Shown here one piece after another: positions 33,232-41,083 of a DNA stretch of 51,575 nucleotides. The translations under genes were made by a program, and so were the position numbers. Under the pieces are notes generated by a model. The model worked only from the letters and a program-made list of their open reading frames with translations, ran no database searches and was not told the origin of the DNA. The first letter of the stretch is position 1. Every line of letters starts with the position of its first letter. Source of the stretch: Nonomuraea cavernae (GTDB lineage: Bacteria > Actinomycetota > Actinomycetes > Streptosporangiales > Streptosporangiaceae); NCBI RefSeq assembly GCF_014646355.1, contig NZ_BMNH01000026.1, positions 33,562 to 85,136 of the forward strand. The letters are read 5' to 3'.

Positions 33232-34425
33232 TCACGGCGGCCGTCGCACGACGTGGGCGTTCGGTTCGCCGCGGGCGGGGATGACGGGCAGCGAGAGCAG
33301 CGTGCAGGCCAGCCCCCCGGCGAACCCGGCCCAGTAGCCCACGCTCGTGATGAGCAGCCCGGCCAGCGGGACGGCGGCCAGGGCGACGCTGTTCTGCAGC
33401 GTGTTGTGGGTGCCGAGCACCCGCCCGGCCCAGCCGGGCCCGGCCAGCTCCCCCGCGGCGAGGTAGGCCAGGCCGTTGCCTGCCACGGTCACCAGCGCGG
33501 CCAGGGCGAGCATGACGGGGCCGAGCCAGGACCGCGTGGCCGTGCCCAGCACGAGCAGCGCGAGCACGGCCAGCGATCCGCACGTCAGGATGCGCAGGGG
33601 CGCCATCCGCAGGCCCGAGCGGTCGGACCAGCGGCCCACCGCGACGCGTGCCACCGCGCCGCCGATCGCGGCCACGCCAAACAGCTGTCCGGCGTGCACG
33701 ACGTCCCAGTGGTAGACACCGACCAGGCAGGTGACGCCGTACGTGCTGATCGCGATCTGCGGCACCACCTGCAGTGCGCTGGTGGCGTGCACCCGCCAGA
33801 GCGTGATCTGCCGGTACGGCGAGGCGGCCGGCGGCGGCCGGGTGCCGGAGACCGTGTGCGGCGGGTCGGCCAGGAACAGCCCGGCCAGCACGGCGGCCAG
33901 CAGGCTGACGGCGGCGCAGACGGCGAGCACGCCCGGGATGCCGTGGGCCCGCGAGACGGGCGGCAGGACGAACGCGGCCACGGCCATGCCGAGCGTGTAG
34001 GAGACCTGGCGCAGACCCATGGCGACGCCCCGTTCGGGCGGCTGGAACCAGCCGAGCACGATCCGGCCGCCGCCCACCATCGCGGCCGAGCCCGCCGCTC
34101 CGGCCAGTGCCAGCAGGCCGATCACCGCCCACGTCGCGGTGACCTGGGTCAGGCAGGCGAACAGCACGGCCGCCAGCCCGACGCCGAGGCCGAGCACGAG
34201 CCGTTCGCCGCGACGGTCGGCCAGCATGCCCCACGGGACGAGGGCGAGCAGGATGCCGAGCGCGGGCGCGTTGCCGATGACGCCGGCGACGGGCAGCGAG
34301 ACGCCGAAGAAGCGCTGGATGTCGGGCATGACCAGCGGGAGGCCGAAGAGGCCGAGCGTGACGCCGGCGTGGGCGTTGACCCCCAGCGCGAGCATCAGCC
34401 AGCGCCGGCGGTGGGCGTCCTTCAC
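33232..34425 (-). CDS. MFS transporter
   Basis: A 397-residue integral membrane protein with twelve predicted helices. The loop 2-3 MFS signature reads GMLADRRGERLVLGLGVGLA, and the second-half copy reads GRWSDRSGLRMAPLRI. It resembles the CynX/NarK-like or oxalate/formate-type facilitators; substrate unknown. GTG at 34425, ten bases after the thioesterase stop, so the two are in one operon. It abuts aglA tail to tail with no gap. Confidence 0.9.
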   Translation of the reverse strand: MKDAHRRRWLMLALGVNAHAGVTLGLFGLPLVMPDIQRFFGVSLPVAGVIGNAPALGILLALVPWGMLADRRGERLVLGLGVGLAAVLFACLTQVTATWAVIGLLALAGAAGSAAMVGGGRIVLGWFQPPERGVAMGLRQVSYTLGMAVAAFVLPPVSRAHGIPGVLAVCAAVSLLAAVLAGLFLADPPHTVSGTRPPPAASPYRQITLWRVHATSALQVVPQIAISTYGVTCLVGVYHWDVVHAGQLFGVAAIGGAVARVAVGRWSDRSGLRMAPLRILTCGSLAVLALLVLGTATRSWLGPVMLALAALVTVAGNGLAYLAAGELAGPGWAGRVLGTHNTLQNSVALAAVPLAGLLITSVGYWAGFAGGLACTLLSLPVIPARGEPNAHVVRRPP

Positions 34426-34435
34426 GGCACGGCGG

Positions 34436-34861
34436 CTAGCCCGCGGCCTGAAAGCGCCTGAGGTAGGCGACCTCGTCGTCCGTCAGCCTGCGGGGAGCCG
34501 CGCGCTCCACGTCGTAGGCGACGATCACCGAGGTGGCGGTGACGAACACCTCGTCCTCGTCGCGGATCTCGTACTGGAGCGTGAACCTGACCGGCCGCAG
34601 CTCGGTCACCCAGGTCTCCACCAGAACCGGCTCGGCGCGGAAGCCGAGCGGGCGGCGGTAGTCGATCTCGTGCCGGGCGACGACGAGGCTCTTGAAGGGG
34701 GCGTCACCCGCTTTGTACGGGTCGATGTGGAGCATCCCGAGCCGGGCGTCCTCCAGATAGTCGAAGAACCGAACATTATTCACATGTCCCAGCGAATCGA
34801 TGTCCGCGAACCGCACCATTCTGGGAAAGACATGCCGCTGAGCCAGGGAGTTTCGTGCCAC
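34436..34861 (-). CDS. Acyl-CoA thioesterase, 4HBT hotdog family
   Basis: A 141-residue hotdog thioesterase that hydrolyses an acyl-CoA. MVRFADIDSLGHVNNVRFFDYLEDARLGML contains the catalytic Asp of the 4HBT D-x2-GHVNN signature. The rest is a short beta-sheet core with the PVRFTLQYEIRDEDE strand. The start is GTG at 34861; no strong RBS. Rv2475c, near aglA in M. tuberculosis, is the apparent positional homologue. It precedes an MFS gene on the same strand. Confidence 0.9.
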   Translation of the reverse strand: MARNSLAQRHVFPRMVRFADIDSLGHVNNVRFFDYLEDARLGMLHIDPYKAGDAPFKSLVVARHEIDYRRPLGFRAEPVLVETWVTELRPVRFTLQYEIRDEDEVFVTATSVIVAYDVERAAPRRLTDDEVAYLRRFQAAG

Positions 34862-35032
34862 TGCGCCACCGTACCGGTTGCGGTCGGGCGCCCTTGCTCC
34901 GGGCGGTGCACGCCGGCACGTCGAGCGCCGAGACCACGACCGGGCCGCCCGCGGCTGCCTGAGGACGGGGAGCGGGAGGCTCTGGCGCGAAGCCCGCCGG
35001 GCCGGTCAGGATCAGAGGAGGCCCTATTATTT

Positions 35033-35049
35033 CTAGATTTCAATACTAG
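35033..35049. promoter_or_regulatory. TetR-regulon operator copy 1 (predicted)
   Basis: CTAGATTTCAATACTAG, arms of seven around TCA, 5 of 7 arm positions paired; 44 bp before the SDR gene start. Same spacing as the perfect copy at 40923. Confidence 0.5.
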
Positions 35050-35092
35050 AATCCAGTTCACATCAGCAACCGGTCAAGGATCGAGGTGTCAG

Positions 35093-35989
35093 ATGAGCGG
35101 GATCGTCGAAGGTCGCGTGGTGATCGTCACGGGCGCGGCCAGGGGCATCGGGCGGGGGCACGCGCTCGAGTTCGCCCGCCAGGGCGCGAAGGTCGTGGTC
35201 AACGACCTCGGCGCGGAGGTCGACGGCACGGGATCGTCGGAGGCCGCGGCGGCCGTCGTCGAGGAGATCGAGGCACTGGGCGGGGAGGCGATCGTCAACG
35301 GCGAGGACGTCTCCGACTTCGACGGCGCGGCCCGGCTGGTCCAGTCGGCCGTCGACCACTTCGGCGACCTGCACGTGCTGGTCAACAACGCGGGCATCCT
35401 GCGCGACCGGATGCTGGTCAACATGACCGCCGAGGAGTGGGACGCGGTCATCAGGGTGCACCTGCGCGGCACGTTCGCGCCGCTGCGCCACGCCGCCGCG
35501 TACTGGCGGGGCCGGGCGAAGGCCGGCGAGCCCGTGGACGCGCGGATCATCAACACCACGTCCTCCTCCGGCATCTACGGCAACCCCGGGCAGGGCAACT
35601 ACGGCGCGGCCAAGGCCGGCATCGCGGGCCTGACCGTCATCGCGGCCAAGGAGCTGGAGAGGTACGGCGTGACGGTCAACGCCGTCGCCCCCGCCGCGCT
35701 CACCCGCATGACGCAGGGCCTCATCCCGAGCGGCGCCGCGGCCGACCCCGACGACATCGCCCCGCTGGTGGTCTGGCTGTCCAGCGCCGAGGCCCGGGGC
35801 GTGACCGGCCGGGTGTTCAACGTGCGGGCCGGGGTGATCAGCGTGGCCGAGGGCTGGCACGCGGGCCCGGCCGTGGACAAGGGCGGCCGGTGGGACCCGG
35901 CCGAGCTGGGCGCGGTCATCCCCGCCCTGGTCGACAAGGCCGCGCCCAACGCGCTGACCAACGGCCAGATCCCCGGACGGGAGAGCTGA
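35093..35989 (+). CDS. Short-chain dehydrogenase/reductase (MFE-2/Hsd4A-like)
   Basis: A 298-residue NAD(P)-dependent SDR. The cofactor motif is TGAARGIGRG (about 15-24), NNAG follows near residue 98, the catalytic Ser is in NTTSSSGIYGN and the YxxxK pair is in GNYGAAKAG. The long acidic insert VVNDLGAEVDGTGSSEAAAAVVEEIEALGG is typical of the dehydrogenase half of peroxisomal-type multifunctional enzyme 2, so 3-hydroxyacyl-CoA dehydrogenase activity is likely. Its stop is one base before the MaoC hydratase gene, which would supply the preceding beta-oxidation step. A TetR-type operator lies upstream. Confidence 0.92.
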   Translation: MSGIVEGRVVIVTGAARGIGRGHALEFARQGAKVVVNDLGAEVDGTGSSEAAAAVVEEIEALGGEAIVNGEDVSDFDGAARLVQSAVDHFGDLHVLVNNAGILRDRMLVNMTAEEWDAVIRVHLRGTFAPLRHAAAYWRGRAKAGEPVDARIINTTSSSGIYGNPGQGNYGAAKAGIAGLTVIAAKELERYGVTVNAVAPAALTRMTQGLIPSGAAADPDDIAPLVVWLSSAEARGVTGRVFNVRAGVISVAEGWHAGPAVDKGGRWDPAELGAVIPALVDKAAPNALTNGQIPGRES

Positions 35990-35990
35990 C

Positions 35991-36827
35991 ATGCCGCTCG
36001 ACCACGGATCGATCGGCGTCGAGAGCCCACCGCACGAGCGCTCGTGGACCGCCAAGGACACCATGCTGTACGCCCTCGGGGTCGGCGCGGGAGTGCGCGA
36101 GACGGTCTTCAGCACGGAGAAGGACCAGCGGGTGCTGCCCACGTTCGCGGTGCTGGCCGCGCAGGCGCCGGGCGGGCGGCGGATCGGCGACTTCGACCCG
36201 GCCATGCTGGTCCACGCCGAGCAGGGCTTCGAGCTGCACCGCGAGCTGCCGCCGGCGGGCCGCGTGCGGACCACCTCGAAGGTCACCGGCATCTACGACA
36301 AGGGGTCCGGCGCGCTGGTCACCAGCGAGTCGCTCGCCGTCGACCCCGGCACCGGCGAGCCCGTGATCACCTCTCGCAGTGCCGTCTTCATCAGGGGCGA
36401 AGGCGGATTCGGCGGCGACCGGGGCCCGCGTGACGACTGGTCCGTGCCGGAGCGGGCGCCCGACCACAAGGTGACCTATCCGACCACGCCCGACCAGGCG
36501 CTGATCTACCGGCTCTCCGGCGACTACAACCCGCTCCACTCCGACCCGGAGTTCGCCGCGCGGGCCGGGTTCGACCGCCCGATCCTGCATGGTCTGTGCA
36601 CCTACGGCGTGACCGGGCGGGCGCTGCTGCACGCCGTGGCGGGGTCGGATCCGGCCAGGTTCGGGGCGATGTCGGGCAGGTTCACCAGCCCGGTCTTCCC
36701 CGGCGAGTCGCTCACGGTGTCGATCTGGGTGGACGGCCCGGCCGTGCTCTTCAGGACGGCCAAGGACGACGGGACCGTGGTGATCGACAGGGGGCGGGCC
36801 GCGATCAGCGCCCGTCCAGCCCCCTGA
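35991..36827 (+). CDS. MaoC-like double-hotdog 2-enoyl-CoA hydratase (MFE-2 hydratase)
   Basis: A 278-residue enoyl-CoA hydratase 2 with two hotdog repeats. MPLDHGSIGVESPPHERSWTAKDTMLYALGVGAG is the MFE-2/Hsd4B N-terminus, and the C-terminal hydratase-2 motif YRLSGDYNPLHSDPEFAARAGFDRPILHGLCTYG holds the catalytic Asp/His pair. It hydrates trans-2-enoyl-CoA to the (R)-3-hydroxyacyl-CoA. It is one base after the SDR gene, so the pair rebuilds the MFE-2 enzyme as two polypeptides. Its 3' end overlaps the convergent TetR gene by 23 bp. Confidence 0.95.
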   Translation: MPLDHGSIGVESPPHERSWTAKDTMLYALGVGAGVRETVFSTEKDQRVLPTFAVLAAQAPGGRRIGDFDPAMLVHAEQGFELHRELPPAGRVRTTSKVTGIYDKGSGALVTSESLAVDPGTGEPVITSRSAVFIRGEGGFGGDRGPRDDWSVPERAPDHKVTYPTTPDQALIYRLSGDYNPLHSDPEFAARAGFDRPILHGLCTYGVTGRALLHAVAGSDPARFGAMSGRFTSPVFPGESLTVSIWVDGPAVLFRTAKDDGTVVIDRGRAAISARPAP

Positions 36828-37416
36828 GCGGGTCGAGGCGGCGGATCAGCGTCATCGCCGCCTCGATGATCTCCTGCGCCTCCTTCTCGGTGTCGCTGGT
36901 GGCGACCTCTCGGGCGGCCTCGGCGATGATGCTGGTCAGCACGGCCACGGTGAACCGGTCGAGCGGCTCTCGCCCGGCGCCGAGCAGCACGGCGTTCTGG
37001 CGTACCCACTCCCTGCCCCGGGTGCGGCGGATCAGCTCGAAGCCCGGCGGGCCGTCGCCGTTCATGAACAGTCTGACCAGGTCGCGCCGGTCCCAGGCGC
37101 CGGCGAGGTAGGCCCGGGCGCCGGAGATCAGCAGCTCGACCGGGTCGTCGACGCCGGTCTGCCTGGCCCTGGCCACGCTGGAGGCCGAGGCCTCCTCGTG
37201 GGCGGCCTGGTGGTCCTCGTACAGCGCGAGGAACAGCTCCGTCTTGCCGCCGAAGTGATGGTAAAGGCTGCCCACGCTCGACCCGGCGCGGGCCACCACG
37301 TCGGCCACGTTGGCCTCCGCGAAGCCGTGCTCACTGAAGATCTCGCGGGCCGCCCTGAGCATGCTCTTGCGGGTCTCGGCCGTACGACTCCACTCCCACG
37401 AAGACTTGCGCGCCAT
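36805..37416 (-). CDS. TetR family regulator, likely controller of the 35-41 kb cluster
   Basis: A 203-residue repressor. The helix-turn-helix segment is SMLRAAREIFSEHGFAEANVADVVARAGSSVGSLYHHFGGKTELFLAL (about 15-62), followed by a ligand-binding helical domain. Divergent from the acyl-CoA dehydrogenase gene; copies of a shared inverted repeat (CTAGAAT-N3-ATTCTAG type) lie in that gap and before the other units of the cluster, so it probably binds there and is released by an acyl-CoA (inference). ATG 37416 (MARKSSWEW) is chosen over a TTG seven codons upstream. Confidence 0.92.
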   Translation of the reverse strand: MARKSSWEWSRTAETRKSMLRAAREIFSEHGFAEANVADVVARAGSSVGSLYHHFGGKTELFLALYEDHQAAHEEASASSVARARQTGVDDPVELLISGARAYLAGAWDRRDLVRLFMNGDGPPGFELIRRTRGREWVRQNAVLLGAGREPLDRFTVAVLTSIIAEAAREVATSDTEKEAQEIIEAAMTLIRRLDPLRGLDGR

Positions 37417-37440
37417 CGGACCATCGTAGCCGAGCAAATT

Positions 37441-37457
37441 CTAGAATCGTGTTCTTG
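37441..37457. promoter_or_regulatory. TetR-regulon operator copy 2 (predicted)
   Basis: CTAGAATCGTGTTCTTG, left arm exact, right arm 5 of 7. It also overlaps the ten-base palindrome ATTCTAGAAT at 37438-37447. Lies 24 bp upstream of the tetR ATG. Confidence 0.5.
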
Positions 37458-37481
37458 ACAGCCCGCCGGGACGACTCTTTG

Positions 37482-37498
37482 CTAGAAGCAAATTCTAA
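37482..37498. promoter_or_regulatory. TetR-regulon operator copy 3 (predicted)
   Basis: CTAGAAGCAAATTCTAA, 5 of 7 arm positions paired, 16 bp before the acyl-CoA dehydrogenase start and five bases before its GGGAGG ribosome-binding site. AGCAAATTCTA here also recurs at 37433. Confidence 0.5.
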
Positions 37499-37514
37499 AA
37501 TCTGGGAGGCGGCT

Positions 37515-38669
37515 GTGGACTTCTCGCTCAGCACCGAGGAACGGCAGATCCGCGACACGGTCCGGTCCTTCGTGGAGAAGGAGATCATGCCGCTGGAGCC
37601 CGGCGTCCTCCGCAACGAGCGTGAAGGCCGCCCCGGCCTCGACCCCGAAACCGTCCGCGACCTGCGCGCCAAGGCCCGGAAGAGCGGCTTCTGGGGCATC
37701 AACACCCCCGAGGAGTACGGCGGAGCCGCGCTCGGCCCCGTGATGTCCGCGATCATCGCCATGGAGGTCGGCAGGACGTTCGTCCCGTTCACCTTCGGCG
37801 GCAGCGCCGACAACATCCTCTACGCCGGCACCGAGGAGCAGAAGCGGCGCTACCTCGTCCCGACGATCGAGGGCGAGCGCCGCTCCTGCTTCGCGATCAC
37901 CGAGCCGGGCGCGGGCTCCGACGCCCGCAACATCCGCACCCGCGCGGTCCGCGACGGGGCCGAATGGATCATCAACGGCGAGAAGACCTTCATCACCGGC
38001 GGCAACGAGGCCGACTTCGTGATGGTCTTCGCCGTGGCCGAGCCGTACGGCGTCACCTGCTTCCTGGCCGACCGCGACATGGGCTGGCGGTCCGAGCCGA
38101 TCCCGACCATGGGCCAGTGGGGTCCGGCCTCCCTGGTGTTCCAGGATGTACGGGTGCCGGAGGAGAACATCCTCGGCGAGCTCGGCAAGGGCTTCGAGCT
38201 GGCCATGCAGTGGATCGGCCAGGGCCGGTACATGATCCCGGCCAGGGCCATCGGAGCCGCCGAACGCATGCTCGGCATGGCGATCGACTACGCCAGGATC
38301 CGTGAGTCCATGGGCCGGAAGATCTCGGAATACCAGGCGATCCAGTGGATGATCGCCGACTCCCAGGTGGAGATCGAAGCGGCCAAGTGGCTGACGCTGT
38401 ACGCGGCCTGGCAGGTCCAGCAGGGCATGGACGCCCGGCACGCCTCGTCCATCGCCAAGCTCAACGGCGCCCTCATGGCCAACCAGGTCGTCGACCGGGT
38501 GCTGCAGATCCACGGCGGCATGGGCTACACCAAGGAGCTGCCGATCGAGCGGTGGTACCGCGAGCTGCGCCTGCTGCGCATCTTCGAGGGCACCGACGAG
38601 ATCCAGCGCCGCACGATCGCCCGCAACCTGATCAAGGGCCACGCCCGCCTCGGCACCATCGGCGAGTGA
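37515..38669 (+). CDS. Acyl-CoA dehydrogenase
   Basis: FAD enzyme of 384 residues introducing the alpha-beta double bond in an acyl-CoA, the first beta-oxidation step. Landmarks: EEYGG near residue 72, CFAITEPGAGSDARNI and VINGEKTFITGG (flavin/substrate signatures), QIHGGMGYTKELPIERWYREL and LRIFEGTDEIQRRTIARNLI, whose Glu of FEGT is the usual catalytic base. The GTG at 37515 follows GGGAGGCGGCT; upstream in-frame starts sit over the operator. Divergent from TetR. Confidence 0.95.
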   Translation: MDFSLSTEERQIRDTVRSFVEKEIMPLEPGVLRNEREGRPGLDPETVRDLRAKARKSGFWGINTPEEYGGAALGPVMSAIIAMEVGRTFVPFTFGGSADNILYAGTEEQKRRYLVPTIEGERRSCFAITEPGAGSDARNIRTRAVRDGAEWIINGEKTFITGGNEADFVMVFAVAEPYGVTCFLADRDMGWRSEPIPTMGQWGPASLVFQDVRVPEENILGELGKGFELAMQWIGQGRYMIPARAIGAAERMLGMAIDYARIRESMGRKISEYQAIQWMIADSQVEIEAAKWLTLYAAWQVQQGMDARHASSIAKLNGALMANQVVDRVLQIHGGMGYTKELPIERWYRELRLLRIFEGTDEIQRRTIARNLIKGHARLGTIGE

Positions 38670-38711
38670 CCCGCGGCGGCGGCCGGGGGGAGATCGCCGC
38701 CGCCGCGGGGC

Positions 38712-39839
38712 TTAGGGGAGCCGGTTCGCCAGGACGAGCGTGGCGGCCGAGGCGAACATCCCGCCATTGCCCAGCACCACACTCACCTCGGCGTCCGGCA
38801 CCTGGGCCGCCGCCTCGCCGCGGAGCTGCCGCACGGCCTCCTGGATGGCGAACATCCCGTACATCCCGGTGTGCGTGTACGAGAGGCCGCCACCGTTGGT
38901 GTTGAGCGGCAACCGGCCACCCGGCGACGTGTGGCCCTCGGCGATGAACGCCCCGGCCTCGCCCCGCCCGACGAACCCGAGATCCTCCAGGCCGTAGATC
39001 GGCACGTGCGCGAAGGCGTCGTACACCATGAGGTGGTCCACCTCGTCATGCGAGATCTTCGCTTCGGCGAACGCCGCCTCGCCCGACAGCCGGAACGCCT
39101 TCGAGGTGGTGAAGTCCTCCATCTGCGAGATGATCGGCGACTCGGCCGCCTCTCCGGACCCCAGCAGATGGACCGGGCTCCGGCGGGCCCGTTCGGCCGA
39201 CGTCACGACCAACGCCCCGCCGCCGTCGGTCACCAGGCAGCACTCCAGCAGGTGGAACGGGTAGGCGACCAGCCGCGAGGCCAGCACGTCGTCCACCGTG
39301 ATCAGGTCGCGGTACATCGCCCTCGGGTTGAGATGCGCCCACCGCCGCTGCGCCACGGCGACCTCGGCCAGCTGCTCGTGCGTGAGCCCCGTCGCCTTCA
39401 TGTAGCGCAGCGCCGTCAGCGTGAACATCGTGGCGGGCCCCATCACGCCGTACGGCACCTCGAACTGCCCCGCCAGCGAGTCGGCCGCCATCCCGAACCT
39501 CGACGCGCCGACCCGCGACCTGCCCGACTCACCGTGGGTGATCAGCACCGTGTGGCACAGGCCGGCCCGGATGGCCGCCGCGGCGTGCCGTACGTGGAAC
39601 AGGAAGGACGACCCGCCCACCGCCGTGCCGTCGAGCCAGGCGGGGGTGATGCCGAGCGCGTGCGCGAGCTGGATCGGGCCCGGGTTGCCCACGGTGGCGA
39701 TGCCGTCGACGTCGTCCTTGGTCATGCCCGCGTCGGCGAGCGCGTTGCGGGCCGCCTCCAGGTGCAGCGCGGTGGTCGAGTGTCGCGGGAGCCGCCCCAC
39801 CTCGTCGGTCTCGGCGGCGCCGGCGATCACGATGCTCAC
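38712..39839 (-). CDS. Thiolase-fold lipid-transfer protein, Ltp2-like (possible retro-aldolase)
   Basis: A 375-residue thiolase-superfamily protein of the SCP-x/Ltp group. The position of the nucleophilic Cys of classical thiolases is occupied by Ser in AVGGSSFLFHVRHAA, as in the Ltp2 retro-aldolases of steroid side-chain breakdown. Other landmarks are ECCLVTDGGGALVVTS, VYDAFAHVPIYGLEDLGF and NTNGGGLSYTHTGMYGMF. Ltp2 works in complex with a DUF35 protein; the DUF35 gene here overlaps this start as GTGA, a strong hint of the same partnership. It probably cleaves a 3-hydroxyacyl-CoA-type adduct rather than performing CoA thiolysis (inference). Confidence 0.85.
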   Translation of the reverse strand: MSIVIAGAAETDEVGRLPRHSTTALHLEAARNALADAGMTKDDVDGIATVGNPGPIQLAHALGITPAWLDGTAVGGSSFLFHVRHAAAAIRAGLCHTVLITHGESGRSRVGASRFGMAADSLAGQFEVPYGVMGPATMFTLTALRYMKATGLTHEQLAEVAVAQRRWAHLNPRAMYRDLITVDDVLASRLVAYPFHLLECCLVTDGGGALVVTSAERARRSPVHLLGSGEAAESPIISQMEDFTTSKAFRLSGEAAFAEAKISHDEVDHLMVYDAFAHVPIYGLEDLGFVGRGEAGAFIAEGHTSPGGRLPLNTNGGGLSYTHTGMYGMFAIQEAVRQLRGEAAAQVPDAEVSVVLGNGGMFASAATLVLANRLP

Positions 39840-40243
39840 GCCGCTCCTCCCGCGGGCTCGAAGAGCGGCACGCTGACGTCGCCGCGCTGCTCGAAGACGA
39901 CACGAAGCGGCAGGTCGAGCGGGAGGTTCTCGGGCGTGATCTCGACGCCCACGATGTTCGTCATCATCCGCACGCCCTCCTCCAGCTCCACCACGGCGAT
40001 CGCGTACGGGCCGTCGTCCTCGAACCCGCGAGCGGGCCGATGGTTGATCACGTACGAGTAGAGGGTCGCGCGGCCGCTGGCCCGCACCCATTCGACCTCG
40101 GTGGCACCGCAGTGCGGGCAGCTCGGCCGGGGATAGAAGTAGTGCCGCGCGCACGCCTGGCAGCGCTGGATCCTGAGCTCGCCCGCCGCCGCGCCGTCCC
40201 AGAAGGGCTGCGTCTCCGGCGTGGGCTTCGGTACCGGCTTCAT
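39836..40243 (-). CDS. DUF35/Zn-ribbon OB-fold protein (ChsH2-like partner)
   Basis: A 135-residue protein: an N-terminal helix (QPFWDGAAAGELRIQRC), a rubredoxin-like zinc ribbon CQACARHYFYPRPSCPHCG with four cysteines, then an OB-fold (GRATLYSYVINHRPARGF, PYAIAVVELEEGVRMMTNIVG). DUF35 proteins bind CoA esters and act with thiolase-like partners. ATG 40243 has GGGGAGG five bases upstream. The thiolase start overlaps its stop, and a regulon operator lies 17 bp before the start. Confidence 0.92.
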   Translation of the reverse strand: MKPVPKPTPETQPFWDGAAAGELRIQRCQACARHYFYPRPSCPHCGATEVEWVRASGRATLYSYVINHRPARGFEDDGPYAIAVVELEEGVRMMTNIVGVEITPENLPLDLPLRVVFEQRGDVSVPLFEPAGGAA

Positions 40244-40259
40244 CGGCCTCCCCATCTTT

Positions 40260-40276
40260 CTAGAATCACACTCTAG
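40260..40276. promoter_or_regulatory. TetR-regulon operator copy 4 (predicted)
   Basis: CTAGAATCACACTCTAG, 6 of 7 arm positions paired, just upstream of the DUF35-thiolase operon start. Confidence 0.6.
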
Positions 40277-40344
40277 AGTCAGATGCGGAACCACGGGAGA
40301 CCTTTCCGGGGTCGTGGATGTTCACGCCGGAACGCTCAAGGACT

Positions 40345-40404
40345 GGGGATGCTCACGGGCGGGGGATGCTCACGGGCGGGGGATGCTCACGGGCTGGGGA
40401 TGCC
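40345..40404. repeat. 17-bp tandem repeat, three copies and a partial fourth
   Basis: GGGGATGCTCACGGGCG is repeated at 40345, 40362 and 40379 (last base varies), followed by a partial GGGGATGC. It overlaps the 3' end of the VOC gene and contains its stop codon. Confidence 0.85.
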
Positions 40405-40899
40405 GTCTCCGTTCCGGCCCCGTCCGGCCAGCACCTCCTCCAACGTCGCCCGCCAGTCGTCGGGGTCGCGCCTGCCGGGCTGGGCGAGCTGGATCAGCAC
40501 ACCCTGCGCCTCCTTGGGGTGCAGGAACACCTCCTTCCAGCGAACATCTCCGATGTTCAGGCCGTGCAGCCGGTAGCCGCGTCCGGCCAGCCGGGCCACG
40601 GCGGCCTCGATGTCGTTGACGTGGAAGTTCAGGTGGTGAACGCCGCCCCTGCCCCGGGTCAGCTCGAAGAACGTGTCGAAGAACGTCGATCCGGACAGCG
40701 GCTCCATGAGCTCGACCTTGCCGCCGTTGGCGTAGGTGAGTTGCAGGGTGCGGTAGCCGCTCACCCGGTTGTCTCCGCCGCCGCCGCGATGCTCGCCGCC
40801 CAGCAGGTCGCGGTAGATCGGGAGCAGGTCCCTGATCCTCGGCGCCGCCACGGCCGTGTGGTCGAAGGTCACTTCGAGTCCGTCCAGTTCCAGATCCAC
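40387..40899 (-). CDS. VOC family protein, methylmalonyl-CoA epimerase-like
   Basis: A 170-residue vicinal-oxygen-chelate protein: VTFDHTAVAAPRIRDLLPIYRDLLGG is an epimerase-type N-terminus; VELMEPLSGSTFFDTFFELTRGRGGVHHLNFHVND and GVLIQLAQP supply the HLNF(H) and E/Q metal ligands. It could epimerise a CoA thioester or act as a related lyase in the surrounding acyl-CoA pathway. GTG 40899 follows GGAAGGGG at seven bases. A perfect operator copy lies upstream, and its stop lies in a 17-bp tandem repeat. Confidence 0.85.
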   Translation of the reverse strand: MDLELDGLEVTFDHTAVAAPRIRDLLPIYRDLLGGEHRGGGGDNRVSGYRTLQLTYANGGKVELMEPLSGSTFFDTFFELTRGRGGVHHLNFHVNDIEAAVARLAGRGYRLHGLNIGDVRWKEVFLHPKEAQGVLIQLAQPGRRDPDDWRATLEEVLAGRGRNGDGIPSP

Positions 40900-40922
40900 G
40901 CACGACCCCTTCCGCCTCAATC

Positions 40923-40939
40923 CTAGAATTTGATTCTAG
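40923..40939. promoter_or_regulatory. TetR-regulon operator copy 5, perfect (predicted)
   Basis: CTAGAATTTGATTCTAG: exact seven-base arms around TTG, 24 bp before the VOC start. The best match used to define the motif. Confidence 0.65.
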
Positions 40940-41083
40940 ACGGAAGTCCTCCGAGTCGCACGCCCCCGCTCACTCACGCGACATCTCCCGAAGCCGAACG
41001 CCGAGCAGGCCGGGCGGTGGACACCCCTCGACGCCCACCGCCTGACCCGCTCCCCTCTCACCGCGACCGGTCGGCCGTTGGTT

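Noticed and set aside
33226..33236. Missing terminator or gene overlap between aglA and the MFS gene
   Set aside because: The two stop codons simply abut as TGATCA; both frames are complete.
40345..40404. CRISPR array
   Set aside because: Units are contiguous 17-mers with no spacers and no cas genes are nearby.
35033..40939. KstR/KstR2 operators of the mycobacterial steroid regulon
   Set aside because: The arms TAGAAT with a three-base spacer do not fit the TnnAACnnGTTnnA or KstR2 consensus closely enough to claim identity.
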